A stretch of 64,000 nt of DNA, from assembly GCA_050950205.1 (NCBI GenBank), contig JBMNHF010000021.1, forward strand, positions 24,534-88,533, given 5' to 3'. The notes beneath the pieces were generated by a model. The model was not told where the DNA came from. It saw nothing but the letters and a program-made list of their open reading frames with translations, and searched no databases. Position 1 is the stretch's first letter. Each line of letters begins with the position of its first letter. Shown piece by piece: positions 39,123 to 47,377 of the stretch. Origin of the DNA: WRAV01 sp050950205 (lineage in GTDB: Bacteria; Bacillota; Clostridia; Oscillospirales; Ruminococcaceae). The position numbers were made by a program, and so were the translations under genes.

Positions 39123-40034
39123 ATGAAGCGAATTTTCAGTGTAGTTTTGGCGGCTCTGTGCGTTGCTGCTTTGTTTTCCGGGTGCGGGAACGTCAGCTAT
39201 GCTCAGGCGGATCAGATTATCATTCCCGCCGATACGCTGGCAAACTACATAGGGCAAGAAAACACAGTGATTGTGGATATGCAGGCAGAGGAAAATTACC
39301 TGAAAAGTCATATCCCCGGTGCGGTAAACATTCAGCTCAAGGACATTACCGTCAACCTGCCGGTGGAAAATATGCTGGCCCCCAAGGGAAAAATCGCCAA
39401 GGTGTTGGGGGGGGCAGGCATCGACAACAACACCACCGTTGTCATTTATGATGAGGGAAAAAGCCTCAATTCCGCTCGGCTGTGGTGGAGTATGCTGGTT
39501 TACGGCCACGACAACATCAAGGTGGTCAGCGGTGGCCTGCCCGCCATCCAAGCCCAAGGGTTGGAACTGACCGACCAGCTGCCCCAGATTACCCCCAAGG
39601 AGTTTGTGGTTCAGGATCGCCGGGACCAGTATCTGGTGGAGATGAAGGATGTGCTGGCCCTTCTGGATGAACCCAACCCCAACGTGATTCTGCTGGATAC
39701 CCGCTCCGACGAGGAGTATCTGGAGCAGGGCAAAATTCCGGGAGCGGTGATGTACAACTACACCAGAAACTTCTACAAGGACGGCACCTACCTCGATACC
39801 CAAGCCACCCGCATCAATTATCTGGAAAGCGGCATCCGCCCCGAAAACGAAATCATCCTGTATTGCCGCACCTCCATGCGGGCAGCGGTGTCCTTCCTGC
39901 GGCTGTACGATGCCGGCTACCGCAACTTGAAGATCTACGACGGCGCCTTCTTAGAGTGGTCGGCCAGCGGGCAGAACCCTCTGGAAATGCCGGACGGAGC
40001 ACCGGTAGCCACCGGAAACCGCAATAACTCATAG
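39123..40034 (+). CDS. exported double-rhodanese lipoprotein (first copy)
   Basis: 303 residues with a signal peptide and lipobox FSGC (Cys near 21), so anchored outside the membrane. There are two rhodanese domains (about 35-155 and 170-295). The second has the active-site Cys in ILYCRTSMRAAVSF, as in thiosulfate sulfurtransferases, while the first has VVIYDEGKSLNSAR with Asp in place of Cys and is inactive, like SseA/TST proteins. It probably handles thiosulfate or polysulfide outside the cell. Start ATG 39123, with AGGAGGATG upstream. Confidence 0.9.
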   Translation: MKRIFSVVLAALCVAALFSGCGNVSYAQADQIIIPADTLANYIGQENTVIVDMQAEENYLKSHIPGAVNIQLKDITVNLPVENMLAPKGKIAKVLGGAGIDNNTTVVIYDEGKSLNSARLWWSMLVYGHDNIKVVSGGLPAIQAQGLELTDQLPQITPKEFVVQDRRDQYLVEMKDVLALLDEPNPNVILLDTRSDEEYLEQGKIPGAVMYNYTRNFYKDGTYLDTQATRINYLESGIRPENEIILYCRTSMRAAVSFLRLYDAGYRNLKIYDGAFLEWSASGQNPLEMPDGAPVATGNRNNS

Positions 40035-40062
40035 CCATAAATTTCTTACAAAAACCAAAACG

Positions 40063-40146
40063 GGATTTTCAGCCGCAAAACACAGCAGAACAATTCAGGA
40101 ATCGCCTTTATGCCATAGGCGCAACCTTCTACCATGCTGAAAATCC
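40063..40146 (+). terminator. long-loop hairpin after the first rhodanese gene
   Basis: GGATTTTCAGC (40063-40073) and GCTGAAAATCC (40136-40146) are perfectly complementary over 11 bases and are followed by TTTTTC. A 62-base insert between them contains its own small stem GCCT/AGGC. It may be a terminator for the upstream gene or a cis-acting RNA for the next one. Confidence 0.5.
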
Positions 40147-40200
40147 TTTTTCTTGTCGCAGGTTGTTAACTTTATGTCAATTTTCATTCTTTTTTGGCAG

Positions 40201-40218
40201 CAAGCACCTATGTGCTTG
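40201..40218. promoter_or_regulatory. perfect inverted repeat before the second rhodanese gene
   Basis: CAAGCAC CTAT GTGCTTG is a 7-base perfect inverted repeat 33 bases before the ATG, between a possible TTGGCA box and TATGAT. It is a candidate operator or mRNA hairpin. Confidence 0.35.
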
Positions 40219-40250
40219 ACAATATGATAGACAAACAGGAGGAACCCTTT

Positions 40251-41255
40251 ATGAAAAAAGCGATATTACTGTTGTTGACAGTTGCTTTGATGGCCAGCCT
40301 GTGGACCGGCTGTGCCAGCCAAAGTCCGGCACCCTCGAAGCAGCCTGCACCGGCTTCCAGCTCTGCAGCTCCCACCTCCAGCCCGGCTGCCGAGTCCCAA
40401 GCTCCGGCTGAGTCCCAGCCGGCTGCCGAAGAAGCCGATGTCGTCTACCAACTGGCCTATCAGTATTTTGAAAACTTCCCCTCCGACCGCAATGTCATCT
40501 CCAGTGCAGATTTATTTGCCCTGATGGATGCCGAAGAAGATATGTTTATTCTGGACATTCGCCGCCCCGACGATTACAATACCTCCCACCTGAAGGGCGC
40601 GGTCAACCTCTCCTTCTTCACCACCGACATTTCGGATAACCTGGACAAAATCCCCGACGATAAACCGGTTATGGTGTACTGCTACACCGGGCAGACGGCA
40701 TCTCAGGTGACTGCGCTGTTAAACGTGGCCGGCAAGATGGCCAAAAACGTTCAGTCCGGCTTTAACAACGGCATCAGCGCCGCTGAGGGCTATGAAAAGT
40801 ACCTGGAAACCGACGCCAATCCCCTGCCCGATGAAAGCTATCCCGTAGACCCTGCGGTACAAAAGGCCCTTTCCGATTACTTTGTGGAAAAACAGGCCCA
40901 GGACGGAACCGCCTTTGTCAACTTCAATCTAAAACCTGAGGATGTCAAGCAGATCATCGACGACCAAAACGATGATTACTATATCCTTTCCATCCGCTCG
41001 GCGGAAGACTATGCCAAGGGACATATCCCCACCGCCTCCCACATTGCCTACGGCCTTGGCATGCAGGAAGAACTGGTTAAACTGCCGAAGGATAAGAAAA
41101 TTGTAGTGTACTGCTACTCCGGCCAGACTTCCTCCCAGACCACCGCCATTTTGCGCCTGCTGGGTTACGACGCTTATTCCATGTCCGGCGGTATGGGCAA
41201 TGCCGAAAAAGGCACCGGTTGGCTGGGCGCCGGATTTGAAACGGTCACCGATTAA
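40251..41255 (+). CDS. exported double-rhodanese lipoprotein (second copy)
   Basis: 334 residues. The signal peptide ends at WTGC (Cys near 21), followed by a Ser/Pro/Ala-rich linker (22-60). Both rhodanese domains keep a cysteine: VMVYCYTGQTAS (near 145) and IVVYCYSGQTSSQT (near 285). Each also has the DIRRPDDYNTSHLKGAVNL-type front. It is more like tandem GlpE-type rhodaneses than the first copy. Start ATG 40251, with AGGAGG 7 bases before. It closes the sulfur island and has its own terminator. Confidence 0.9.
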   Translation: MKKAILLLLTVALMASLWTGCASQSPAPSKQPAPASSSAAPTSSPAAESQAPAESQPAAEEADVVYQLAYQYFENFPSDRNVISSADLFALMDAEEDMFILDIRRPDDYNTSHLKGAVNLSFFTTDISDNLDKIPDDKPVMVYCYTGQTASQVTALLNVAGKMAKNVQSGFNNGISAAEGYEKYLETDANPLPDESYPVDPAVQKALSDYFVEKQAQDGTAFVNFNLKPEDVKQIIDDQNDDYYILSIRSAEDYAKGHIPTASHIAYGLGMQEELVKLPKDKKIVVYCYSGQTSSQTTAILRLLGYDAYSMSGGMGNAEKGTGWLGAGFETVTD

Positions 41256-41285
41256 GAACATACCGGCAATAATCCACAACAACCT

Positions 41286-41314
41286 CCGGGCTGTGCCAAG
41301 TTGGCACAGCCCGG
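41286..41314 (+). terminator. terminator after the second rhodanese gene
   Basis: CCGGGCTGTGCC AAGTT GGCACAGCCCGG is a 12-base perfect stem, followed by TTGGTTTTG. It lies between convergent genes and may also end pheA. Confidence 0.8.
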
Positions 41315-41416
41315 TTGGTTTTGACCGTTATGAGGTTTTGTCCACCGAAAGAGAGGGGCCGCTTCACCCTGCCAACGCCCAGAGGGTAGCAAGGGAGATC
41401 CCTGTCAGAAAAGGCG

Positions 41417-42557
41417 CTAACGCACCTCGCTGTAGCTGCCCAAAAATACAAACAGCTGCTCCCGGGTGGAACATTCCCCCAGCAGACGTATGACATCCTC
41501 CGACCAGACCGAGGCGTCCAAATCGAAGTAGAAGAGAAATTCAAAATCCCGCCCTGGAATGGGACGGCTTTCCAGCTTGGTCAAATTCAGGCCCAGCGCC
41601 GAAAACTTGGCGATCATGTGGTAGAGTGCGCCGGGGGTATGCTCCACCGTCAGCATCAGGCTGATTTTATCCGCCCCCGGATAGATCATCAAATCCTTGG
41701 CGATGCAGATAAAGCGGGTGTAGTTGTTTTCGCTGTTCTGCACATGGTCACACAGCACCTCCAGGCCATAGAGCCAGGCGCAGTTGCGGGAGGAAAGGGC
41801 GGCGATGTCCCGGCGTCCCGATTCGGATACCAGTTTGGCGGCTATGGCGGTGTTTTCGCAGGGAATTACTTTGATTTCAGGATGTTCATTTAAAAAATCC
41901 CGGCATTGTCCCAAAGCCTGCTCGTGAGAATAAATCTCCCGTATGTCCGAGAGCTTTGTTCCCGGCTTGGCCAGAAGATTGTGGTCGATGTGTAGGCGGA
42001 TGCTGCGCACAATATGAAACTGATAGCGGTGCATCAAATCGTACACCCGATTTACCGAACCGTTGGAGCTGTTTTCGATGGGCAGAATACCAAAATCGCA
42101 AATTCCCTGCTCTACCGCCTGAAAGACCCCTTCAAAATCCGAAAAGTAGGTGATGTCGGGCATGGCAAACAGCTTATCGCAGGCTATTTGGGAATAGGAA
42201 CCCTCCACTCCCTGACAGGCAACGGTGCCCCGGCGGGGAAATTGCTGGTTGCAGGCAATGGCTTTGCGAATCCGCTGGGAAAGCTGGTTTTCCTTGTGGT
42301 AAAAACTTCTCTGATAGGCTTTGCTCAAATCCAGCAGCACCCCATACAGCATCCGGGCATACATGTCCAAATCTTGCCCCGCCTGCTTGCCCACCTTGGC
42401 CAAAATTTCTCGCTCCCGGGCCCCGATCCAGGATCATTCGACCTTTCCCTTTTTTATACTCCGCTACCTTGGCGCAAAGTTCCATCCGTTGGCAGAACAG
42501 GTCGGTGAGCCGGGCATCCACCTCATCAATTTCTTTACGCAGATCCTGCAGATCCAT
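41417..42557 (-). pseudogene. pheA: bifunctional chorismate mutase/prephenate dehydratase, frameshifted
   Basis: This is the phenylalanine-branch P-protein. The N-terminal AroQ chorismate mutase begins MDLQDLRKEIDEVDARLTDL at ATG 42557 and breaks after GRMILD. The second frame resumes REREILAKVGKQ and continues through prephenate dehydratase (VACQGVEGSYSQIACDKLF, then LPIENSSNGSV) and the ACT domain (LMLTVEHTPGALYHMIAKF, ESRPIPGRDFEF). Removing one G from GGGG at 42421-42424 joins the frames exactly (MILDRAREREI). It may be a sequencing error, a real mutation or a slippage site. The dehydratase and ACT motifs are intact, and the gene has a full attenuator upstream. Confidence 0.85.
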
Positions 42558-42668
42558 GGACTCTTCTCCTTTCCGATGACAGGACACGCACCTTGCGCCG
42601 TTTTATCTTCTCCCGGCGAAATTGTAAAAAACCGTCATCAGCAAATCTTTATAGCAAAAGCTACTGCG

Positions 42669-42702
42669 AAAAAAGAGTCCCATGGCGTTTGCCATGGGAC
42701 TC
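42669..42702 (-). terminator. attenuator terminator in the pheA leader
   Basis: Read on the minus strand, GAGTCCCATGGC, loop AAAC and GCCATGGGACTC form a perfect 12-base stem immediately followed by six T (42674-42669). It lies between the leader peptide and pheA, 112 bases before the pheA ATG. A second hairpin, AATGCA/TGCATT at 42705-42720, precedes it. This is an intrinsic terminator inside the transcription unit, the hallmark of attenuation. Confidence 0.92.
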
Positions 42703-42734
42703 CCAATGCAGCGTTGCATTCACATACGAAGCAT

Positions 42735-42833
42735 CTATTCCCTTTCAGCCAAACGCAAATAAGCCTTACCCCGCCAAAAGCCGGTAAAGCCAAAAAAGAA
42801 AGAAAGGCTGATTAGGAAATTCAGGTGTATCAT
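42735..42833 (-). CDS. phenylalanine-rich leader peptide of the pheA attenuator
   Basis: A 32-residue frame from ATG 42833 to TAG 42735 with a ribosome site GGAGAGG 6 bases before. It starts MIHLNFLISL and continues SFFFGFTGFW. Five of the eight residues at positions 12-19 are Phe, six in all, plus one Trp and one Tyr. This composition, the small size and the placement between promoter and terminator match enterobacterial PheL. By that model, ribosome stalling at Phe codons when Phe-tRNA is scarce would prevent the terminator from forming. Leader peptides at pheA are well known in Proteobacteria and much less so in Bacillota. Confidence 0.88.
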   Translation of the reverse strand: MIHLNFLISLSFFFGFTGFWRGKAYLRLAERE

Positions 42834-42882
42834 CTGGCACCTCTCCATAGGTTCCTTGTGCAAAGGGTTTTCGTTGTGTCAC

Positions 42883-42911
42883 ATTGTAGCACAGTCCCGC
42901 CATCCTGTAAA
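42883..42911 (-). promoter_or_regulatory. promoter of the pheA leader
   Basis: On the minus strand, TTTACA (42911-42906), a 17-base spacer and TACAAT (42888-42883), each one mismatch from consensus. The predicted start near 42876 is 43 bases before the leader-peptide ATG and about 200 bases before the end of the terminator. Confidence 0.8.
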
Positions 42912-42964
42912 GGGGGTTTTCTACAATGTATGGAAATTTCCCCCAAGTGGTGCAAAAGCCTAAG

Positions 42965-42993
42965 AACGGGCTGCCTTGGAAGGGTAGCCCGTT
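42965..42993 (-). terminator. hairpin after the second MacB-like permease gene
   Basis: AACGGGCT and AGCCCGTT arms, with CCTT/AAGG inside, form a stem beginning 8 bases past the permease stop. The following T run is weak (TTCTTAGG). It separates this operon from the pheA promoter. Confidence 0.6.
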
Positions 42994-43000
42994 TGCATGT

Positions 43001-44356
43001 TTACTCGCTGCGGATGGCCTCCAAAGCGCTGACCTTGACCGCTCTGTGGGCCGGATACACCCCCGACACCACCCCAACCAGGGTGGCAAATGCAATTCCC
43101 GTTATGGCAAGCCAAGGAGGAATGATGCTCATCTTGGTGGCAAATCCTTCCATCATCATGCCGCCTCCTTGGGTGCTTCTGCCAATGAGGTTGAGGATAT
43201 AGGAGCCCAGGAAGGAGATGCCGTCTCCCACCACCCCCCCAAACAAGCCGATGAGTCCCGCCTCAATGAGGAAGATGGCGCGGATTTGCGCAAGCTCGCA
43301 GCCCAGCACCTTCATGATTCCGATTTCCTTGGTCCGCTCGATGACGGCGGTATACATGGTATTCATGATGGAAACCGCCGATGCAATCATCACCACGCCG
43401 CCGATAAAGCCAAGAATCATTTGAATTTGGCGGGCATTTTCCTGCATGTTTTGGCGCTCCTGCTCCATGGAATAGGTGTTGACAAAGCCCAGCCCGTGAA
43501 TGGCTTCCTCCACCTGGGCCACATCATCCATGCTGACGCATTTGACCTTGACGTTTTCGTAGCCCTTTACTGCATTTTTATCCTTTTTGATGTTGTTGGC
43601 CTTCTCATACTCCTGCTGGATGCGCTTCATGTCCTCGATGTCCATCACAGCGCCGTAAACCGTCTCATAGCCCCGGCGGTAATCCCCCTTAAAGATGCCC
43701 ACCACCTCCAGCTGGTAGGTAACAGGCTTTGCATTTTCCCTGGTGGGTTCCAGCTGATAGGTCAGTTCGGTTTCCAGGGGATTGAAGAAGGGATCGGGCA
43801 GTTCCTCCCCTTCTTCTACCGACCAGTAATCCACCATATTGTTGGGCCACCGTTTTTTGGTGTCTTCAAAGTCATAAGCCGTCCGGTCGCCAAACATCAC
43901 CCGAACCTTTTTGCTTCCTACATCATTGGCGGTCAGCATTCGGCCTTCGGAGGTGGTATACCCCAGTTTGGAGAGGGCTTCGGCGCTCATGCCCACCACA
44001 TTCCAAGCGTACCATTGATACCGGTTTTTCCGCCCGGCAAAAATTCTGGTGTTGCCCTGTATCTGCATCTGCATAATGGGGGTGGCAACCTCCACCCCCG
44101 GAATCGCCCGGATGGCGTCGATGGCTGCATCGTCCAGAGGTGTTTCGGTGTTGCCGTAATTGTTCACCTCAATCAGGGTCAAATCGCCCCATTGCTCCAG
44201 CATCTTCTGGTTGTTTTCGCTGATGGCAATGCCCAGGGAGATGGGCAGCACAATAAAGCAGGTGCCTACCACCACGCCGATGACGGTGAGGATGGTGCGC
44301 AGCTTGCGTCGGGTCAGGTTGCGCAGGCAGGTTCCCAGCAGATCAGAAATCTTCAT
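43001..44356 (-). CDS. MacB-like ABC transporter permease (FtsX family), second system
   Basis: A 451-residue permease with N-terminal helix RTILTVIGVVVGTCFIVLPI, a large extracytoplasmic domain (about 45-310) and three C-terminal helices. VIERTKEIGIMKVLGCEL is the conserved loop of the MacB/FtsX type. It overlaps the upstream beta-sandwich protein gene by 14 bases and is the last gene of a three-gene unit. No adaptor of the HlyD type is present here; the middle gene takes that place. It probably works as a mechanotransmitter acting on an extracellular partner. Confidence 0.9.
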   Translation of the reverse strand: MKISDLLGTCLRNLTRRKLRTILTVIGVVVGTCFIVLPISLGIAISENNQKMLEQWGDLTLIEVNNYGNTETPLDDAAIDAIRAIPGVEVATPIMQMQIQGNTRIFAGRKNRYQWYAWNVVGMSAEALSKLGYTTSEGRMLTANDVGSKKVRVMFGDRTAYDFEDTKKRWPNNMVDYWSVEEGEELPDPFFNPLETELTYQLEPTRENAKPVTYQLEVVGIFKGDYRRGYETVYGAVMDIEDMKRIQQEYEKANNIKKDKNAVKGYENVKVKCVSMDDVAQVEEAIHGLGFVNTYSMEQERQNMQENARQIQMILGFIGGVVMIASAVSIMNTMYTAVIERTKEIGIMKVLGCELAQIRAIFLIEAGLIGLFGGVVGDGISFLGSYILNLIGRSTQGGGMMMEGFATKMSIIPPWLAITGIAFATLVGVVSGVYPAHRAVKVSALEAIRSE

Positions 44357-46226
44357 CCATTTCCTCTCTTCCCTTAGCCATCACACGTTTGGCAAGATAT
44401 AAAGCGATGGGCACTGCAATGGCCAGTCCCCCCGCTATAAACAACAGGTACTTCCACCAAGGGGTAGAAGGCTCCTGCGGCTCCATCATGCCCGGATCCT
44501 CCATGCCGGGGTCGAGGGGACCGGGATACCAGGGCTCCTCGACAAAGGCGGTAAAGGTAAGGGGAATTTCCTTATCCTCTCCGTTTTCATTCTCGTACCG
44601 AATGATGATGGTTCCCTCATAGTCTCCCGGCATTTGGGGCATTATGGTAAAGTCCAAGGTGCCGTTGGCCCCCGGCTCCAAATTGCCAAAGTGCTCTGTT
44701 TGACCTTGATTTCCCTCGCTGTCCAGCAGGTATCCGGAAACGTTATAGGTGGGGGATTTGCCCCGGTTGACGAAGGACACCGTAACGTACCCTTCCTCCC
44801 CTACCTGCATCCACTCCGAATAATCGGTGATCGGGTCCACGGTAAAGCGGTCGATTTGAGTAATGGGGATATAAATAGTGGTGTTGGTGGTGCCCGATTC
44901 CCGCTTTTTATCCACCAGATACTCGTATTTAAAGTCTACGCTGATGGCCTGGCTTCCCACCGTAGCCGAAGCCTTTACTAAAATATCCACATTCTGGGAA
45001 AGGGCTCCCCCCGCCGGCAGGGAATCGTAATAGTAGGTGTTGGTGGCGGAAGCAATGGATAAAAAGCTCTGTTGCTGTTCGGTGGAAACGGGATTTACCA
45101 CCATCATAATGTTCTCCAGCCCAAGCGTGCTGCTGGTGTTGGCAAAGTTAAGAGAAAGGGTAAAGGTGCTTCCCGCTTCGATCTGTTCGGCCCCCAGATC
45201 ATACTGGCTGATGATGATATAGGGGGTGGGAGGGGCGGTTTCATCATCGGTGCCGTCCCCCTCTGATTGTATGGCGTAAAGCCGGGCGGAACCGGTGCCC
45301 GAGATGTTCTCGCCATACACCAAATACTGCACCCGGAAGTCCAGCTTGGCAAAATTGGCAGTGGAGCCGCCGTATTTCAGATTCTCAAAGGAGACGCGAA
45401 ACCGGGGCGGATCCCCGTCGGCAGAAGCAATTCGCTTAAGGGTACCCCGATTGGTGCCCTGAGGGATAAACTCTCCGGCATCGGTGATATAGGCAAACAG
45501 GGTGTCGTCGCCAAATTCGTCGATGTGCTCCGCCCGAAATCCCCGATCGGTGTAGACAATGTCCAGGGTAAAGGGCGAGGTATCTTTGGTGACCTCCCGG
45601 ATGATGGCTCCGTTTTTGTCCCGGGCAAACACGCTCTCGATGACGATATCGGAGGTAAAGGTTTCGTCATCATCATCGTCATGGTCTCCCGAGCCGCCGC
45701 CCTTGTTAAAATAAATGTCGGGGATGGACGCGCTTACGTTGATGTTATAGGGATTGGCAGCGTTGGGGAATTGCACAACGGTATCTCTCACATAGAGGGT
45801 TTTGGGCGGGCCGTTGTAAACCACCCGGCTTAAATGTACCATGACATAAGCAATGCTGTATCCTTCGCTTTCGTTGGATACAAAATCGGTGACCACAACC
45901 TTCATGGTGGTGTCGCTGGAGGTACGAAAACCACTGCCCAGTTTAATATCCGACTTATTGCTGATGGTTTTTTCATCCCCCTTGCAATGTTTCAGGGGGT
46001 GATCCGTTGTTTCTCGCCGATCAATAAAGGACATGGTCACATTGACGGTTTTGCCTGAGGTGAGATTGGTAACCGTCTCATGGTTGGTATAGGTCATGTC
46101 ATCTATGGTGACACTGCTTTGTGCCGCACTGGCCATCACGCTGAACAGCTGCATAAACAATCCGCTCAGCATCAGCACAGCCAGCAGTCCTGCTAACATT
46201 CTTGCAATAAACTTTTGATTCTTCAT
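44343..46226 (-). CDS. membrane-anchored beta-sandwich (CARDB/COG1361-like) protein of an ABC system
   Basis: 627 residues. A signal peptide (ARMLAGLLAVLMLSGLFM) comes first, then extracytoplasmic repeats that look like CARDB/S-layer type Ig-like folds (for example TFTLSLNFANTSSTLGLENI near 350, YVTVSFVNRGKSPTYNVSG near 480). A run of Asp at about 178-184 may bind calcium. A Pro/Met/Glu-rich linker leads to one C-terminal membrane helix (YLLFIAGGLAIAVPIALYLA) and a short basic tail. Its ATG overlaps the ATPase stop. It is translationally coupled to both ATPase and permease, so it is probably a structural partner of the transporter outside the membrane. The function is unknown. Confidence 0.75.
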   Translation of the reverse strand: MKNQKFIARMLAGLLAVLMLSGLFMQLFSVMASAAQSSVTIDDMTYTNHETVTNLTSGKTVNVTMSFIDRRETTDHPLKHCKGDEKTISNKSDIKLGSGFRTSSDTTMKVVVTDFVSNESEGYSIAYVMVHLSRVVYNGPPKTLYVRDTVVQFPNAANPYNINVSASIPDIYFNKGGGSGDHDDDDDETFTSDIVIESVFARDKNGAIIREVTKDTSPFTLDIVYTDRGFRAEHIDEFGDDTLFAYITDAGEFIPQGTNRGTLKRIASADGDPPRFRVSFENLKYGGSTANFAKLDFRVQYLVYGENISGTGSARLYAIQSEGDGTDDETAPPTPYIIISQYDLGAEQIEAGSTFTLSLNFANTSSTLGLENIMMVVNPVSTEQQQSFLSIASATNTYYYDSLPAGGALSQNVDILVKASATVGSQAISVDFKYEYLVDKKRESGTTNTTIYIPITQIDRFTVDPITDYSEWMQVGEEGYVTVSFVNRGKSPTYNVSGYLLDSEGNQGQTEHFGNLEPGANGTLDFTIMPQMPGDYEGTIIIRYENENGEDKEIPLTFTAFVEEPWYPGPLDPGMEDPGMMEPQEPSTPWWKYLLFIAGGLAIAVPIALYLAKRVMAKGREEMDEDF

Positions 46227-47113
46227 TGCCCGCTCCTTTGCTCCCGCCTATCTTCGGGGCTGTATTCCTCAAGTTCGGATGTTGCCGGGTCCGGTTGGGG
46301 AAGAGGTGGTGCTGCTCCCGTTCCCCCCTGGGTTTGTATTTGCTGCTTTGGATCGGTTTCCCGCTCCAGCATGGCCTGCTCGTCTTCGGGACGATCCGCC
46401 AAAGATTTGTTGAGCTTATCTTCGATGAGGACTCCGTCCCGTATGGTGACAATTCGGTCAGCGTACTCGGCAATTTCCCGGTCGTGGGTGACAATTACCA
46501 GAGTCTGGTTGTTTTCCCGGCTCATCCGAACCATCATGCGCATCACTTCGATGGTGGTGCGGGTATCCAGGTTGCCGGTAGGCTCATCGGCAAATACAAT
46601 TTTGGGCATGGCTACAAAGGCCCGGGCAATTCCCACACGCTGCTGTTGCCCTCCCGACATCTGGTTGGGCCTGTGGCTCATTCGATCCGCCAACCCCACT
46701 TCCCGCAGAGCTCTTTTGGCTGCCTTGCTCCGGGCCTGCTTGGATACCCCCCGAAAAATCAGAGGCATCTGCACATTTTCCAAAGCGGTCATGGCAGGCA
46801 TCAGGTTATAGGACTGAAAAATAAACCCAATGTGTCGTTGCCGGAACTTGGCGAGCTGATCCTCCGTAAAAGCGGAGATATTCCGGCCTCCAATAAGGAC
46901 CTTGCCGTGGGTTGGTTTTTCCAGCCCTGCCAGCTGATTGAGCAAGGTGCTCTTTCCGGAACCGGAGGTGCCCACAATACAAAGAACCTGTCCGGTGTGA
47001 ATGTCCAGGTTTACGTTGTTCAGGGCAACCACCCGCTCGGACCCTACCTTATAAATTTTGGAGAGGTTCTGCACCGAGATGATAACCTCCCGGGAGGGAG
47101 TACGTTTTTCCAT
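46223..47113 (-). CDS. MacB/LolD-type ABC transporter ATP-binding protein, second system
   Basis: 296 residues from ATG 47113, with AAAGGA 8 bases upstream. Walker A GTSGSGKSTLL near 50, FIFQSYNLMPAMTALENVQM, signature MSGGQQQRVGIARA, Walker B VFADEPTGNLD and the H-loop THD are present. Beyond residue 230 there is an unusual 65-residue tail rich in Glu, Gln and Pro that is absent from the first system and is probably disordered. It is the first gene of the three-gene unit. Confidence 0.93.
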   Translation of the reverse strand: MEKRTPSREVIISVQNLSKIYKVGSERVVALNNVNLDIHTGQVLCIVGTSGSGKSTLLNQLAGLEKPTHGKVLIGGRNISAFTEDQLAKFRQRHIGFIFQSYNLMPAMTALENVQMPLIFRGVSKQARSKAAKRALREVGLADRMSHRPNQMSGGQQQRVGIARAFVAMPKIVFADEPTGNLDTRTTIEVMRMMVRMSRENNQTLVIVTHDREIAEYADRIVTIRDGVLIEDKLNKSLADRPEDEQAMLERETDPKQQIQTQGGTGAAPPLPQPDPATSELEEYSPEDRREQRSGQ

Positions 47114-47342
47114 AATCACTATCCTTTGGCTGTTACCAGCGGCAATGTAACAAAATTTTGCGCACAAATTTTATCATCATGTTGCATGCGCCACCTTGAG
47201 TTTCGATAAAATATGATAATCTGTCACAAAATATTACTGGTTTTTTGTTAATATTTTAAGCTCAGCTGTCAACAACACCCGTATAACGCATAAACAAAAT
47301 AGGATTTGGAACAATTTACAAAAATTATTGGATAATTTTTTC
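47114..47342. other. AT-rich control region between the ABC system and spoVT
   Basis: There is no gene here. The minus-strand promoter of the ABC system must lie here, but only imperfect boxes are seen (a TTGACA at about 47267-47272 without a convincing -10). The sequence is notably AT-rich compared with its surroundings. Confidence 0.35.
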
Positions 47343-47371
47343 TTGAACCCTGAGGGAATTTACCATATAAT
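47343..47371 (+). promoter_or_regulatory. promoter of the spoVT leader
   Basis: TTGAAC (47343-47348), a 17-base spacer and TATAAT (47366-47371). The -10 context CATATAATA would also suit forespore sigma-G. Transcription would begin near 47378 and leave a leader of about 255 bases. Confidence 0.6.
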
Positions 47372-47377
47372 ACAATA

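Noticed and set aside
42675..42876. T-box riboswitch upstream of pheA
   Set aside because: The T-box core sequence and specifier architecture are missing, and a Phe-rich leader frame explains the terminator better.
42926..44377. Open frame of about 480 codons antisense to the second MacB-like permease
   Set aside because: The His/Gly/Asp-rich product matches no family, and the opposite strand holds a clear permease gene coupled to its neighbours.
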